A stretch of DNA of 64,000 nt from Lawsonibacter faecis (GTDB taxonomy: Bacteria > Bacillota > Clostridia > Oscillospirales > Oscillospiraceae). The notes under the pieces were generated by a model, which was not told where the DNA came from, did no database searches, and saw nothing but the letters and a program-made list of their open reading frames with translations. The position numbers and the translations under genes were made by a program. The stretch covers positions 1 through 64,000 of the forward strand of contig NZ_JACOPQ010000004.1 of the NCBI RefSeq assembly GCF_014287675.1, in the 5' to 3' direction. How positions within the stretch are numbered: the stretch's first letter is position 1; every line of letters begins with the position of its first letter. Of this stretch, positions 32,823 through 42,084 are shown piece after piece.

Positions 32823-35800
32823 TTGCAGCAAAAACCCAACCGTCTCCTGACCGACGCTTTCCGGGAGATCCGAAAGACCGCCAGCCGGTTTCTCTCCCTG
32901 TTTCTGCTGTCTGCGCTGGCGGTGGCCTTTCTGGCCGGCCTGCGGACCACCGCGCCCGACATGGAGCGCACCGCCGACGGCTATTACGACGCACACAACC
33001 TGATGGACCTGCATATCCTGTCCACCCTGGGCCTTACCGACGAGGATATCGCCGTGCTGGCCGTCCAGGAGGGCGTCTCCGCCGCCGAGGGGGCCTACAC
33101 CGCCGACGCGCTGGTCCATCTGGACCAGAACGACCTCATTGTTAAGCTCCACTCCCTCTCCCCCCTGGGCATCAATGCCCCGGAGCTGCTCACCGGCCGC
33201 CTGCCGGAGGGGGACGACGAGTGCTTGGTGGAGGCCGCGCTGCTGGAAAAAGCGGGCTTGTCCCTGGGGGATGAGATCTCCTTTGACACCGGTGACGGCA
33301 CCTACGAGGACGCACTCGGATATGAGGACTACACCGTGGTGGGCACGGTAAACTCCCCCCTATACGTCTCGGTGGAGCGGGGCAGCTCCTCCCTGGGCAC
33401 CGGACGGGTGTCCGCCTTTGCCCTCATCCCCCCAGGGGGCTTTTCCATGGATTACTATACCGACGCCTACCTTCTCGCCGACGGCGCAGCGGCCCTGTGG
33501 TGCTATGACGACGCTTATCAAGACCTCATCGACAGCCTCTCCGACGCTCTGGAGCCCCTCTCCGACCAGCGGGCCGGTCTGCGCTACGACGAGGTCATCG
33601 GCGAGGCCAACGAGAAGCTTGACGAAGCCCAGCAGGAGTTTGACGACGCGGAGGCCGAGACCAATCAGGAGCTGGCCGACGCCCAGCAGGAGCTGGTGGA
33701 CGCCCGCAAAAAGCTGGACGACGGCTGGGCCGAGTACGAGGACGGCAAGGTCACCCTGGTGCGGGAGACGGCTGACGCCCGGCAGCAGATTGCGGATGCC
33801 GAGCAGAAGCTGCCGGACGCCCTCAGGGAGCTGGAGGACGGCGAGGCCGACTACCAGGACGGCGCAGCCGAGCTCTCAGACGGCAAGGCCCAGTACTGGG
33901 ACGGCCTCAAGGACTGGCAGGACGGCAGGAGGGAATACGAAGACGGCTACCGGAAGCTCCTGGACGGCGAGACCGAGTACGGCGAGAACGTGGATAAACT
34001 CCAGAGCGCCCAGCAGGAGTACGACGACGGCTGGGCCGACTACCTGGACGGCCTGGACCAGCTTCAGGACGGCGCGGCGGCGCTGGACGACGCCCGCCGG
34101 CAGCTGGAGAGCGCCGCCGCAGAGCTGGACGCCGGTTCCGCGGCGCTGGCCGAGGGCCAGGCCCAGCTGGAGGAGGGCAAGCGGCAGCTTGAAATGGCCC
34201 AGGCCGCCTATGACACGGCCCTCTCCGCCTTGACCGGGCTGCTGCAGGCAATCGACCCCAGCCTGGATGAGAACAGCACCGACCAGGAGATTGCCGACGC
34301 CCTCACCGCCTATCTGGACGAAAACCTGACCAAGGAGAACGCAGACGAGTATGTGGGCGAGCTCCAGGCCTGGGTGGACGGCCTGGCCGGGCAGGGTGTG
34401 GAGCTGCCCGACGAGCTTCTGGAGTACGTGGACGGCCTCACCGGCGCGGATTTGCTGGCGGCCAAAGAACAGGTGGTCGCCAATATGCTGGATGCCGTCG
34501 CCGCAGCCCGCGCCGCCCAGACTGCCGCAGCCGGGCAGCTGGACGCCCTGGCCCGGCAGGTGGCCGACGGCGAGGCGCAGCTTGCAGCCGGGTCCGCAGC
34601 CCTCTCCGCGGGCTATGCCCAATACCGGGAGGGCAAGCGGCAGTACGAGGAGGGCATGTCGGAGCTTGAGGATTCGGTGGCCCAGCTCCAGGACGCCAGG
34701 CAGCAGCTGGACGACGCCCAGGCTCAGCTGGACGACGGCTGGCGCCAGCTCAAGGACGGCCGCCGTGAGCTGGACGACGGCTGGGCGGACCTGGAGGACG
34801 CCAAGGCCCAGCTGGATGACGGCTGGGCCGAGCTGGAGGACGCCCGGCAGGAGATCCTAAGCGGCGAGGCCGAGCTGCAGGACGCGCGACAGAAGCTGGA
34901 CGACGGCTGGACCGAATACAACGACGGTGTGGCGGAATTGGCCGACGCCAAGGAGCGGCTCCCCCGGGAGACCGACAAGGCCCAGAGGGAGCTCTCCGAT
35001 GCCTACGCCGAGCTCACCGACGGCGAGGCAGAGTACGCCGACGGCCTTCAGGAGTATGAGGACGGCAGGGCCGAGGCAGACGAGAAGCTCTCCGACGCCC
35101 GCAGGAAGCTCAACGACGCCCGCCGGGAGATCGCAGACATCGAGAACTGCCAGTGGTACGTGCTGGGCCGGAACACCAACGTGGGCTATGTATCCTACCA
35201 GCAGGACGCGGAGCGCATGGGGAACCTGGCCAACGTCTTCCCCCTTATCTTTTTCCTGGTTGCGGCCCTGGTGTGCCTGACCACCATGCAGCGCATGGTG
35301 GAGGAGCAGCGCATTGAAATCGGCGGGAAGAAGGCCATGGGGTACGGCAAATGGGCCATCTCCCTCAAATACGTGGGGTACGGCTTTCTGGCCTCCGCCC
35401 TGGGCGGCATTGTGGGCCTGGCGGCGGGCTGCCTCCTCATCCCATGGATTATCTTCAACGCCTGGAAGATCCTCTACACCGTGGGCGAGCTGAGCATCCC
35501 CGTCTACCCCGGCATCTCCCTCTTCTCGGTGGGGGCGGCGGTCTTCTGCGTCACCGGCACCGCCTTTGCCGCCTGCTTCGCAACCCTGGCTGCGGTCCCG
35601 GCGGAGCTGATGCGGCCCCGGGCGCCCAAGCCGGGAAAGCGGGTCTTTCTGGAGTACTTAAAGCCCCTTTGGAAGCACATGTCCTTCACCTGGAAGGTGA
35701 CCGCCCGCAACCTCTTCCGCTACCAGCGCCGGTTTTGGATGACGGTCATCGGCATCGGCGGCTGCACCGCCCTGCTCATCACGGGCTTCGGCCTGCGCAA

Positions 35801-36818
35801 TTCCATTTACGACATTCTGGATAAGCAGTATGATGAGATTTCCACCTACTCCAGCCAGGTGGGCCTGGTGGACGACGTCACGAACGACGAGATGACCGAG
35901 ATCGCCCGTGTCCTGGACGGGAGCGCCCACGTGGACGAGTGGATGCCCGGCTTCAGTGAGTCCCTCTCGGTGGAGGGTCCCAAGCGCTCCATGGACGCCT
36001 ATCTATTTGCCGTGGAGGACGAGGCGCGCTTCGGCGATTTCATCCACCTCCGCGGCCGGCTGGACGGGCAGGCCGTGGAGCTGCCCCGGGAGGGCGCAGT
36101 CCTCACCGAGAAGCTGGCTGATATGCTGGGCGTCGAACCCGGCGACACCATCACCCTGGACGGCGACAAGCGGGTGGAGGTCCCGGTCACCGCCCTGACG
36201 GAGAACTACGTCTTCCACTACGTATACCTCTCCTCGGAGTACTACGAACAGCTCTTCGGCGAACCGCCCGCCACCAATCTCATCATGGCCCGGTATACCG
36301 AGGACACCAAGGAGATCTCCGACGAGGTGTCCGCCTCCCTCATCCCCCTCTCCGGAATCACCTCCGTCAGCCGTATCCGGGACAGCCGGGAGACCTTCTC
36401 CAAGAGTATGGAGAGCGTGGACTACGCGGTCATCCTCATCACCGTCTGCGCCGGGGCGCTGGCCTTTGTGGTGCTCTTCAACCTGACCAACATCAACATC
36501 ACCGAGCGCCTGCGGGAGCTGGCCACGCTGAAAGTCCTGGGCTTCTACAACAAGGAGCTGAGCGCCTACGTATACCGGGAAAACATTTTTCTCACCGCCT
36601 TTGGTGTGCTGATGGGACTGGCGATGGGCAAATTCCTCCACCAGTGGCTGGTGCTCACGGTGGAGATTGATATGGTGATGTTCGGCCGCTCCATCCGTCC
36701 CTCCAGCTATCTCTACTCCATCGGCCTCACCATCCTCTTTTCCCTGCTGGTCAATCTGGTGGCCGGCAGGCGTCTCAGGCAAATCGATATGGTGGAATCC
36801 CTCAAGACGGTGGACTGA
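32823..36818 (+). CDS. Giant FtsX-type ABC permease with long Leu-x-x-Gly coiled-coil ectodomain
   Basis: 1331 aa. A first helix (about 20-40, FLSLFLLSALAVAFLAGL) leads to an ectodomain containing a ~520-residue stretch (about 255-775) of degenerate LDDGWAELEDG repeats. Several helices and a first FtsX domain follow (about 800-950), then a second ectodomain and C-terminal helices (about 1190-1325). Such X3-Leu-X2-Gly heptads also occur in Pip/YhgE proteins and probably form a periwall stalk. TTG start at 32823 after AAGGGGGTG. Works with the preceding ATPase; substrate or force target unknown. Confidence 0.85.
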   Translation: MQQKPNRLLTDAFREIRKTASRFLSLFLLSALAVAFLAGLRTTAPDMERTADGYYDAHNLMDLHILSTLGLTDEDIAVLAVQEGVSAAEGAYTADALVHLDQNDLIVKLHSLSPLGINAPELLTGRLPEGDDECLVEAALLEKAGLSLGDEISFDTGDGTYEDALGYEDYTVVGTVNSPLYVSVERGSSSLGTGRVSAFALIPPGGFSMDYYTDAYLLADGAAALWCYDDAYQDLIDSLSDALEPLSDQRAGLRYDEVIGEANEKLDEAQQEFDDAEAETNQELADAQQELVDARKKLDDGWAEYEDGKVTLVRETADARQQIADAEQKLPDALRELEDGEADYQDGAAELSDGKAQYWDGLKDWQDGRREYEDGYRKLLDGETEYGENVDKLQSAQQEYDDGWADYLDGLDQLQDGAAALDDARRQLESAAAELDAGSAALAEGQAQLEEGKRQLEMAQAAYDTALSALTGLLQAIDPSLDENSTDQEIADALTAYLDENLTKENADEYVGELQAWVDGLAGQGVELPDELLEYVDGLTGADLLAAKEQVVANMLDAVAAARAAQTAAAGQLDALARQVADGEAQLAAGSAALSAGYAQYREGKRQYEEGMSELEDSVAQLQDARQQLDDAQAQLDDGWRQLKDGRRELDDGWADLEDAKAQLDDGWAELEDARQEILSGEAELQDARQKLDDGWTEYNDGVAELADAKERLPRETDKAQRELSDAYAELTDGEAEYADGLQEYEDGRAEADEKLSDARRKLNDARREIADIENCQWYVLGRNTNVGYVSYQQDAERMGNLANVFPLIFFLVAALVCLTTMQRMVEEQRIEIGGKKAMGYGKWAISLKYVGYGFLASALGGIVGLAAGCLLIPWIIFNAWKILYTVGELSIPVYPGISLFSVGAAVFCVTGTAFAACFATLAAVPAELMRPRAPKPGKRVFLEYLKPLWKHMSFTWKVTARNLFRYQRRFWMTVIGIGGCTALLITGFGLRNSIYDILDKQYDEISTYSSQVGLVDDVTNDEMTEIARVLDGSAHVDEWMPGFSESLSVEGPKRSMDAYLFAVEDEARFGDFIHLRGRLDGQAVELPREGAVLTEKLADMLGVEPGDTITLDGDKRVEVPVTALTENYVFHYVYLSSEYYEQLFGEPPATNLIMARYTEDTKEISDEVSASLIPLSGITSVSRIRDSRETFSKSMESVDYAVILITVCAGALAFVVLFNLTNINITERLRELATLKVLGFYNKELSAYVYRENIFLTAFGVLMGLAMGKFLHQWLVLTVEIDMVMFGRSIRPSSYLYSIGLTILFSLLVNLVAGRRLRQIDMVESLKTVD

Positions 36819-36827
36819 TTCGGATGC

Positions 36828-36870
36828 TATCCCCCCGGCGGAATGATTGCCGCCCGGGGGGATGGTTTTC
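36828..36870 (+). terminator. Intrinsic terminator after the FtsX-type permease
   Basis: ATCCCCCCGGCGG pairs with CCGCCCGGGGGGAT, followed by GGTTTTCT. Confidence 0.6.
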
Positions 36871-37027
36871 TCTATCCGCCCCGGGCCGTCCTGTCCGCCC
36901 TCCTCTTGGTCTTTTCCCAGCAAAATGTAAAATATTTCCCATTCGACTATTTTCCCATTATTTAGCATTAATCTATGGTAAAATATGGTTGTCCACAGAG
37001 GTTATCCGTGACGAGGAGGGTGCTATT

Positions 37028-37843
37028 ATGCCGCTTATCCGCAAAAAGGGTCTCTTTGAGAGCAACCGGGTTCTCTATCTCTCTCCGGCAGCCATTGTGC
37101 CCAACCCCTCCCAGCCCCGCAGGCGCTTTGCCCAGGACGGACTGGAGGAGCTGGCCGCCAGTATTAAGGAGCATGGCGTACTCCAGCCCCTGTCGGTGCG
37201 GCGGACCGACGCGGGCTATGAGCTCATCTCCGGCGAGCGCCGCCTCCGGGCCTCAAAGCTGGCGGGACTCAGCGAGGTCCCCTGTATTTTGGTCAACGTG
37301 GACAGCGAGGGCTCTTCTCTGCTGGCGCTGGTGGAAAATCTCCAGCGCCGGGATTTGGACTTTGTGGAGGAGGCCGCGGCCCTGGCCCGGCTGATCCGTA
37401 CATTTGGTCTCTCTCAGGAGGAGGCGGCCAAACGCATCGGAAAGTCCCAGTCCGCGGTGGCAAACAAGCTGCGTCTGCTCCGCCTCTCCCCGGATGTGCT
37501 CACCCTCCTGAGGGACTCGGGCTGCACCGAACGCCACGCCCGTGCGCTCCTGCGCCTGGAGGACGAGGAGGTCCAGCTCTCAGCGGCCCGCTATTTGGTG
37601 GAAAACCAGCTTACCGTGGCCAGGACGGAGGAGTATGTGGAGACCCTGCTCTCCCCCGCCGAACCTGCGCCGAAAAAATTAAAGAAACCCATGTTTGTCA
37701 TTAAGGATGTGCGTCTCTTTCTCAATACCGTCACCAGAGGTCTCTCCATGATGAAGACCGCCGGTGTGGACGCCAACTGCGAGCGGCAGGAGACCGATGA
37801 CTCAATTCTGCTGACAATCCGTATTCCCAAGCAGACGGCATAG
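37028..37843 (+). CDS. noc: Noc-like ParB-family DNA-binding protein
   Basis: 271-aa ParB/Noc protein. The N-terminal CTPase fold includes NPSQPRRRF, the GERRLRASKLAG motif near 80 and ENLQRRDLDFVEEA; the HTH (SQEEAAKRIGKSQSAVANKLRLLRL) is near 135-160; dimerisation is C-terminal. In Firmicutes the paralogue next to parA-parB is usually the nucleoid-occlusion factor Noc. Here parS-type rather than Noc-type sites flank it, so a second ParB is possible. Ends in a terminator that contains parS. Confidence 0.8.
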   Translation: MPLIRKKGLFESNRVLYLSPAAIVPNPSQPRRRFAQDGLEELAASIKEHGVLQPLSVRRTDAGYELISGERRLRASKLAGLSEVPCILVNVDSEGSSLLALVENLQRRDLDFVEEAAALARLIRTFGLSQEEAAKRIGKSQSAVANKLRLLRLSPDVLTLLRDSGCTERHARALLRLEDEEVQLSAARYLVENQLTVARTEEYVETLLSPAEPAPKKLKKPMFVIKDVRLFLNTVTRGLSMMKTAGVDANCERQETDDSILLTIRIPKQTA

Positions 37844-37854
37844 GCTTTTTTAAA

Positions 37855-37896
37855 GCGGCCCGATGTTTCACGTGAAACATCGGGCCGCCTTTTTTA
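37855..37896 (+). terminator. Terminator of the noc-like gene with parS as its stem core
   Basis: A perfect 34-bp palindrome (37855-37888) is followed by CTTTTTT. Its central 16 bp are the consensus parS. Confidence 0.8.
37864..37879. other. parS site 1 (centromere)
   Basis: Exact 16-bp consensus TGTTTCACGTGAAACA, the ParB loading site. It lies between the noc-like and parA genes. Confidence 0.95.
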
Positions 37897-37938
37897 TATT
37901 ACAAGATGAGTCTTAGATACATACAATTTCAAAAGCAT

Positions 37939-37954
37939 TGTTTCACGTGAAACA
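37939..37954. other. parS site 2 (centromere)
   Basis: Exact 16-bp consensus TGTTTCACGTGAAACA, 75 bp from site 1 and upstream of the parA promoter. Confidence 0.95.
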
Positions 37955-38004
37955 TAACTGCTTCCCTTATTCGCTCTTTTGTCGTTTTGTTTTCCGGAAA
38001 GCAG

Positions 38005-38033
38005 TTGAAAAGCCGCGGGCATCCGTCTATAAT
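38005..38033 (+). promoter_or_regulatory. Sigma-A promoter of parA-parB
   Basis: TTGAAA, 17-nt spacer, TATAAT, close to consensus; starts transcription about 40 nt before parA. parS site 2 is 50 bp upstream, so ParB spreading could affect it. Confidence 0.75.
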
Positions 38034-38080
38034 AAAGAACATCCGTGCAAACTATAGAAACAGGTAAGGCAGGTGCCCCT

Positions 38081-38842
38081 ATGTCAAAAACCGTTTCAAT
38101 TGTCAATCAGAAAGGCGGCGTGGGCAAGACCACCACGTGCGTCAATCTGGCCGCCGCTCTGAGAGAGCAGGGCGCCCGGGTCCTGGTTTGCGACTTTGAC
38201 CCCCAGGCCAACGCCACCTCCGGTCTCGGTGTGGATAAGACCACCGCCTCACCAAATATCTACGACGTGCTGATCAACGGCGCGGATATCCATAAGGCGG
38301 TGGTTTCCACATCCTACAGCGACGTCCTCCCGGCCAACAAGGCCCTGGCGGGCGCAACGGTCGAGATGATCGGCATCGACCACCGGGAGCATCTTCTCAA
38401 ACAGGCCCTCTCTCAATTAAAGGATGACTACGACTACATTCTGGTGGACTGCCCCCCCTCCCTGGAACTGCTGACACTGAACGCCCTCTGCGCCTCCGAC
38501 ACGGTGCTGGTGCCCGTCCAGTGCGAGTATTATGCCCTGGAGGGTCTCTCGGACCTGCTCACCACCATCCGTATTGTCAAGCGCTCCCTCAACCCCTCCA
38601 TTGCACTGGAGGGAGTGGTCCTCACCATGTTTGACACCCGCACGAATCTCGCCATGCAGGTGGCGGAGGAGGTTAAACGCCACTTTCCAGGCCAGGTCTT
38701 CGCCACGGTCATTCCCCGGAACGTCCGCCTGGCCGAGGCTCCCAGCTATGGCAAGCCCGTCACCGCCTACGACAGCCTTTCCAGAGGCTCTGAGGCCTAT
38801 CTGGAGTTGGCGGCTGAGCTTATTGAGAAAAACAAGGATTAA
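38081..38842 (+). CDS. parA: Chromosome partitioning ATPase ParA (Soj)
   Basis: 253 aa. Deviant Walker A QKGGVGKTTT (about 9-18), switch I CDFDPQANATSGLG and switch II LVDCPPSLELLTLNAL. Dimerises on ATP, binds DNA and moves ParB-parS complexes and the origin. Start at 38081; the longer ORF begins in the promoter leader. parB follows after 86 bp. Confidence 0.95.
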   Translation: MSKTVSIVNQKGGVGKTTTCVNLAAALREQGARVLVCDFDPQANATSGLGVDKTTASPNIYDVLINGADIHKAVVSTSYSDVLPANKALAGATVEMIGIDHREHLLKQALSQLKDDYDYILVDCPPSLELLTLNALCASDTVLVPVQCEYYALEGLSDLLTTIRIVKRSLNPSIALEGVVLTMFDTRTNLAMQVAEEVKRHFPGQVFATVIPRNVRLAEAPSYGKPVTAYDSLSRGSEAYLELAAELIEKNKD

Positions 38843-38928
38843 GGGGCCAGTCGGCGGCAAGCAGACGGTATTTTGCCGGATTTTTTGCTCCTTATCGACC
38901 ATTACCGAAACCGAAAGGGTGATATACT

Positions 38929-39840
38929 TTGGCAGCTAATAAAGACCGGGGCCTTGGCAAGGGTCTTGGCGCTCTGTTGGGCGACGCCGCGCTCCAGACC
39001 CAGGAGGGCGGATCGGTGCTCCTTCCCATCTCGCAGGTGGAGCCCGGTCTCAAACAGCCCCGCAAGCGTTTTGACGAGAGTGCCCTGAATGATCTGGCCG
39101 ACTCCATCCGTACCCACGGCCTCATCCAACCCCTCACTGTCCGCCGCCTTGCCTCCGGATACTATCAGATTATTGCCGGTGAACGCCGCTGGCGTGCCTC
39201 AAAGCTGGCCGGCCTCTCAGAGATCCCGGCTGTGGTCGTCGAGGCGGATGACCGCAAGGTCATGGAGCTGGGCCTCATCGAAAATCTTCAGCGTGAAGAC
39301 CTGAATCCCGTGGAGGAGGCCAACGGCTTTAAAGTGCTTATGGAAGAATACGGTCTCACCCAGGAGGAGGTCGCCCAGCGGGTGGGCAAATCCCGCTCAG
39401 CGGTGGCCAATGCCCTCCGTCTGCTGGCACTGCCCGATGCGGTCCACCTCCTGCTGGAGGAGGGCAGGCTCTCTGCGGGTCATGCCCGGGCCATCCTTTC
39501 AGTCAGCCGCAAGGACCAGCAGAAGAGGCTGGCGCAGATCGTGATTGACGAGGACCTGTCCGTCCGTCAGACAGAGGCCGCCGCCAAGCGGCTGAATCAT
39601 CTGGCGGAAGAAGCAGATACCCTCGGCGGCCCTTCCCCCAAGCCCGAGGACCCCAATAAAATCTATCGGGAGGCCGCGGCAAAGGACCTCACATCACGGT
39701 TTGGCCGCAAGGTCTCCATTGTCCACGGAGCCAAAAAGGGCAAGGTGGAGCTCGAGTACTATGACGATGAAGATCTGACCGCGCTTTTGGAGCTTTTGGA
39801 GCAAGCCCCCGCTGCCGGGAAGGGAGGCACCGCCCGTTGA
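38929..39840 (+). CDS. parB: Chromosome partitioning protein ParB (Spo0J)
   Basis: 303 aa. KDRGLGKGLGALLG N-terminus (ParA-stimulating), GERRWRASKLAGL CTP-binding motif near 85, ENLQREDLNPVEEA, HTH TQEEVAQRVGKSRSAVANALRLL and a C-terminal dimer domain. Loads at parS and slides as a CTP clamp. TTG start at 38929. Its stop overlaps the start of the next gene, coupling the two. Confidence 0.95.
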   Translation: MAANKDRGLGKGLGALLGDAALQTQEGGSVLLPISQVEPGLKQPRKRFDESALNDLADSIRTHGLIQPLTVRRLASGYYQIIAGERRWRASKLAGLSEIPAVVVEADDRKVMELGLIENLQREDLNPVEEANGFKVLMEEYGLTQEEVAQRVGKSRSAVANALRLLALPDAVHLLLEEGRLSAGHARAILSVSRKDQQKRLAQIVIDEDLSVRQTEAAAKRLNHLAEEADTLGGPSPKPEDPNKIYREAAAKDLTSRFGRKVSIVHGAKKGKVELEYYDDEDLTALLELLEQAPAAGKGGTAR

Positions 39841-40400
39841 GTCAGGAACAGGAAAAGCGGGAGCACTCCCACCTCCAGCACGAGGCGGAACACGCCAAGC
39901 CCCACAAAAAAGTATCCGTTATGGGATATCTGGCCATCCTGTTTGCCGCCGCCTTTCTTCTTCTGCTGCTGAGCTACTTTATGCAGCAGCGCAGCAGCGA
40001 GCAGACAATCAGCGGCCTCAAGGACTCGGTCTCCGCCATGCAGTCAGTGGAAAACCTGATTGCGGACAATGATGAGCTGCATCAAAAAGTCGATGAGCTG
40101 GAAACCCAGATAGAGGCGTTGGAGACGGCCAAAATGGAGTTGGAACGGACACAGCGCGCCCAGGAGTCAGCTGTGAGTGAACTGAAGAACCAGGTTGCTT
40201 CCATGGACTGGCTCTGGCGCATACAGCGGGCCTACTCCCGGGGTTCCAAGGCCGACTGTCGGGCGCTGGTAGACCAGTTTGAGGCCAGCGGCCTTCCCCA
40301 GTACCTCTCCGACACCACCCTTGCCCAGGTGGAGGGCCCCTCCCCCGCCGACCAGTACAACGCTCTGCTGGACGCCCTGGACTATCGCCCGGAGCCATAA
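39837..40400 (+). CDS. Single-pass membrane protein with coiled coil (DivIC/FtsL-like architecture)
   Basis: 187 aa. Basic/His-rich cytoplasmic tail (1-28), one membrane helix (VMGYLAILFAAAFLLLLLSYF, about 28-48), a coiled coil (about 55-120: DELHQKVDELETQIEALETAKMELERTQ) and a globular C-terminus. TTG start overlaps the parB stop. The layout matches divisome bitopic proteins, but no family is recognised. Position in the par operon hints at a link between segregation and envelope or division. Confidence 0.6.
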   Translation: MSQEQEKREHSHLQHEAEHAKPHKKVSVMGYLAILFAAAFLLLLLSYFMQQRSSEQTISGLKDSVSAMQSVENLIADNDELHQKVDELETQIEALETAKMELERTQRAQESAVSELKNQVASMDWLWRIQRAYSRGSKADCRALVDQFEASGLPQYLSDTTLAQVEGPSPADQYNALLDALDYRPEP

Positions 40401-40419
40401 AAGGACTGTGCCCGGTGAG

Positions 40420-40435
40420 TGTTTCACGTGAAACA
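40420..40435. other. parS site 3 (centromere)
   Basis: Exact 16-bp consensus TGTTTCACGTGAAACA between the par operon and serS. Confidence 0.95.
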
Positions 40436-40561
40436 TTATCGGGGTAACGTCCCGCATGGCTTTGCAGGGACCTAACTATTCAAGTATTTTAGCGCGGTCA
40501 TTTGCGCCGCCCGCATCTCGGCCGTTTATCCTTATTCTTATTTAACTGAGGTGTCATAACA

Positions 40562-41866
40562 ATGCTCGATATTCGTCTAATCCGTGAAAACCCCGACATG
40601 GTAAAGGAAAATATAAAAAAGAAGTTTCAGGACGAAAAACTCCCCCTGGTGGACCGAATTCTGGACCTGGACAGGGAGAACCGGGATACCATTCAGGAGG
40701 CCCAGAATCTGCGCACCGCCCGCAACGCCCTCTCCAAGCAGATTGGAGTACTAATGGGCCAGTCCAAGAAGGACCCCTCCAAGCTCCAGGAGGCCGAGAC
40801 CGTCAAGGCCCAAGTGGTGGCCAACGCCGAGCGCCTGGCCGCCCTGGAAAAGCGCGAGGACGAGCTGGCCGAGGAAATTCGCAAGATTATGCTGGTGATC
40901 CCCAACATAATTGATCCCTCTGTCCCCATTGGCCCCGACGATGAGCACAATGTGGAGGTCGAGCGCTTTGGTGAGCCCCTGGTGCCCAACTTTGAAATTC
41001 CCTACCACACCCAGATCATGGAGCGCTTTGACGGTGTGGACATGGACGCAGCAGGCAGGGTCTCCGGCGCGGGCTTCTACTACCTCCTGGGCGATATCGC
41101 CCGTCTCCATGAGGCTGTACTGGCCTACGGCCGGGACTTCATGATCGACAAGGGCTTCACTTACTGCATCCCCCCCTTCATGATCCACGGCAACGTGGTG
41201 GAGGGCGTAATGAGCCAGACCGACATGGACGCCATGATGTATAAGGTGGAGGGCGAGGATCTCTACCTCATCGGCACCAGCGAGCACTCTATGATCGGCC
41301 GCTATATCGACCAGATGCTGCCCGAGTCCAAACTGCCCCAGACCCTCACCTCCTACTCCCCCTGCTTCCGCAAGGAGAAGGGCTCCCACGGCATTGAGGA
41401 ACGAGGCGTCTACCGCATTCACCAGTTCGAGAAGCAGGAGATGATCGTCGTCTGCAAGCCGGAGGACAGCATGGACTGGTACGAGAAGATGTGGCGCTAC
41501 TCTGTGGAGCTCTTCCGCAGCTTTGACATTCCAGTCCGCCAGCTGGAGTGCTGCTCCGGCGATCTGGCCGATTTGAAGGTTAAATCCTGCGATATTGAGG
41601 CCTGGAGCCCCCGCCAGAAGAAGTATTTTGAGGTATGCTCCTGCTCCAACCTGGGTGATGCCCAGGCGAGAAGGCTGAAAATCCGCGTAAAGGGCGAGGA
41701 CGGCAAGACCTACCTGCCCCACACCCTCAACAATACCTGTGTGGCCCCTCCCCGCATGCTCATTGCCCTGCTGGAGAACAATCTCCAGTCCGACGGCAGC
41801 GTAAAGATTCCCAAGGTGCTCCAGCCCTATATGGGCGGCAAAGAAGTACTGCTGCCCAAGCAGTAA
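40562..41866 (+). CDS. serS: Seryl-tRNA synthetase
   Basis: 434-aa class II synthetase. The N-terminal tRNA-binding coiled-coil arm (about 1-105) is followed by a catalytic core with motif 2 (SPCFRKEKGSHGIEERGVYRIHQFEK, about 275) and motif 3 (NNTCVAPPRMLIALLENN). GAGGTG precedes the ATG. No T-box leader is seen, unlike hisS downstream. Confidence 0.97.
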   Translation: MLDIRLIRENPDMVKENIKKKFQDEKLPLVDRILDLDRENRDTIQEAQNLRTARNALSKQIGVLMGQSKKDPSKLQEAETVKAQVVANAERLAALEKREDELAEEIRKIMLVIPNIIDPSVPIGPDDEHNVEVERFGEPLVPNFEIPYHTQIMERFDGVDMDAAGRVSGAGFYYLLGDIARLHEAVLAYGRDFMIDKGFTYCIPPFMIHGNVVEGVMSQTDMDAMMYKVEGEDLYLIGTSEHSMIGRYIDQMLPESKLPQTLTSYSPCFRKEKGSHGIEERGVYRIHQFEKQEMIVVCKPEDSMDWYEKMWRYSVELFRSFDIPVRQLECCSGDLADLKVKSCDIEAWSPRQKKYFEVCSCSNLGDAQARRLKIRVKGEDGKTYLPHTLNNTCVAPPRMLIALLENNLQSDGSVKIPKVLQPYMGGKEVLLPKQ

Positions 41867-42084
41867 TGGTGCGGAGACAGGGCCAACAGGCCCGCCATTC
41901 ACGCGAACGACAGGGGAAATTGCTGTAAAGTAAGATTGCTTGTCGGTTATTGTCGTTTTTCCTTGCCGTCGGCGGCAGCCGACTGCCGCCGGCAAGGCAG
42001 GGTCGATAAGCCGCCGGGCGGGGTGCTCCCCCGGTCCCAGGTCCACAGATAACCATCAAATAAAGATAGAGAGGCTGGTCAAGC

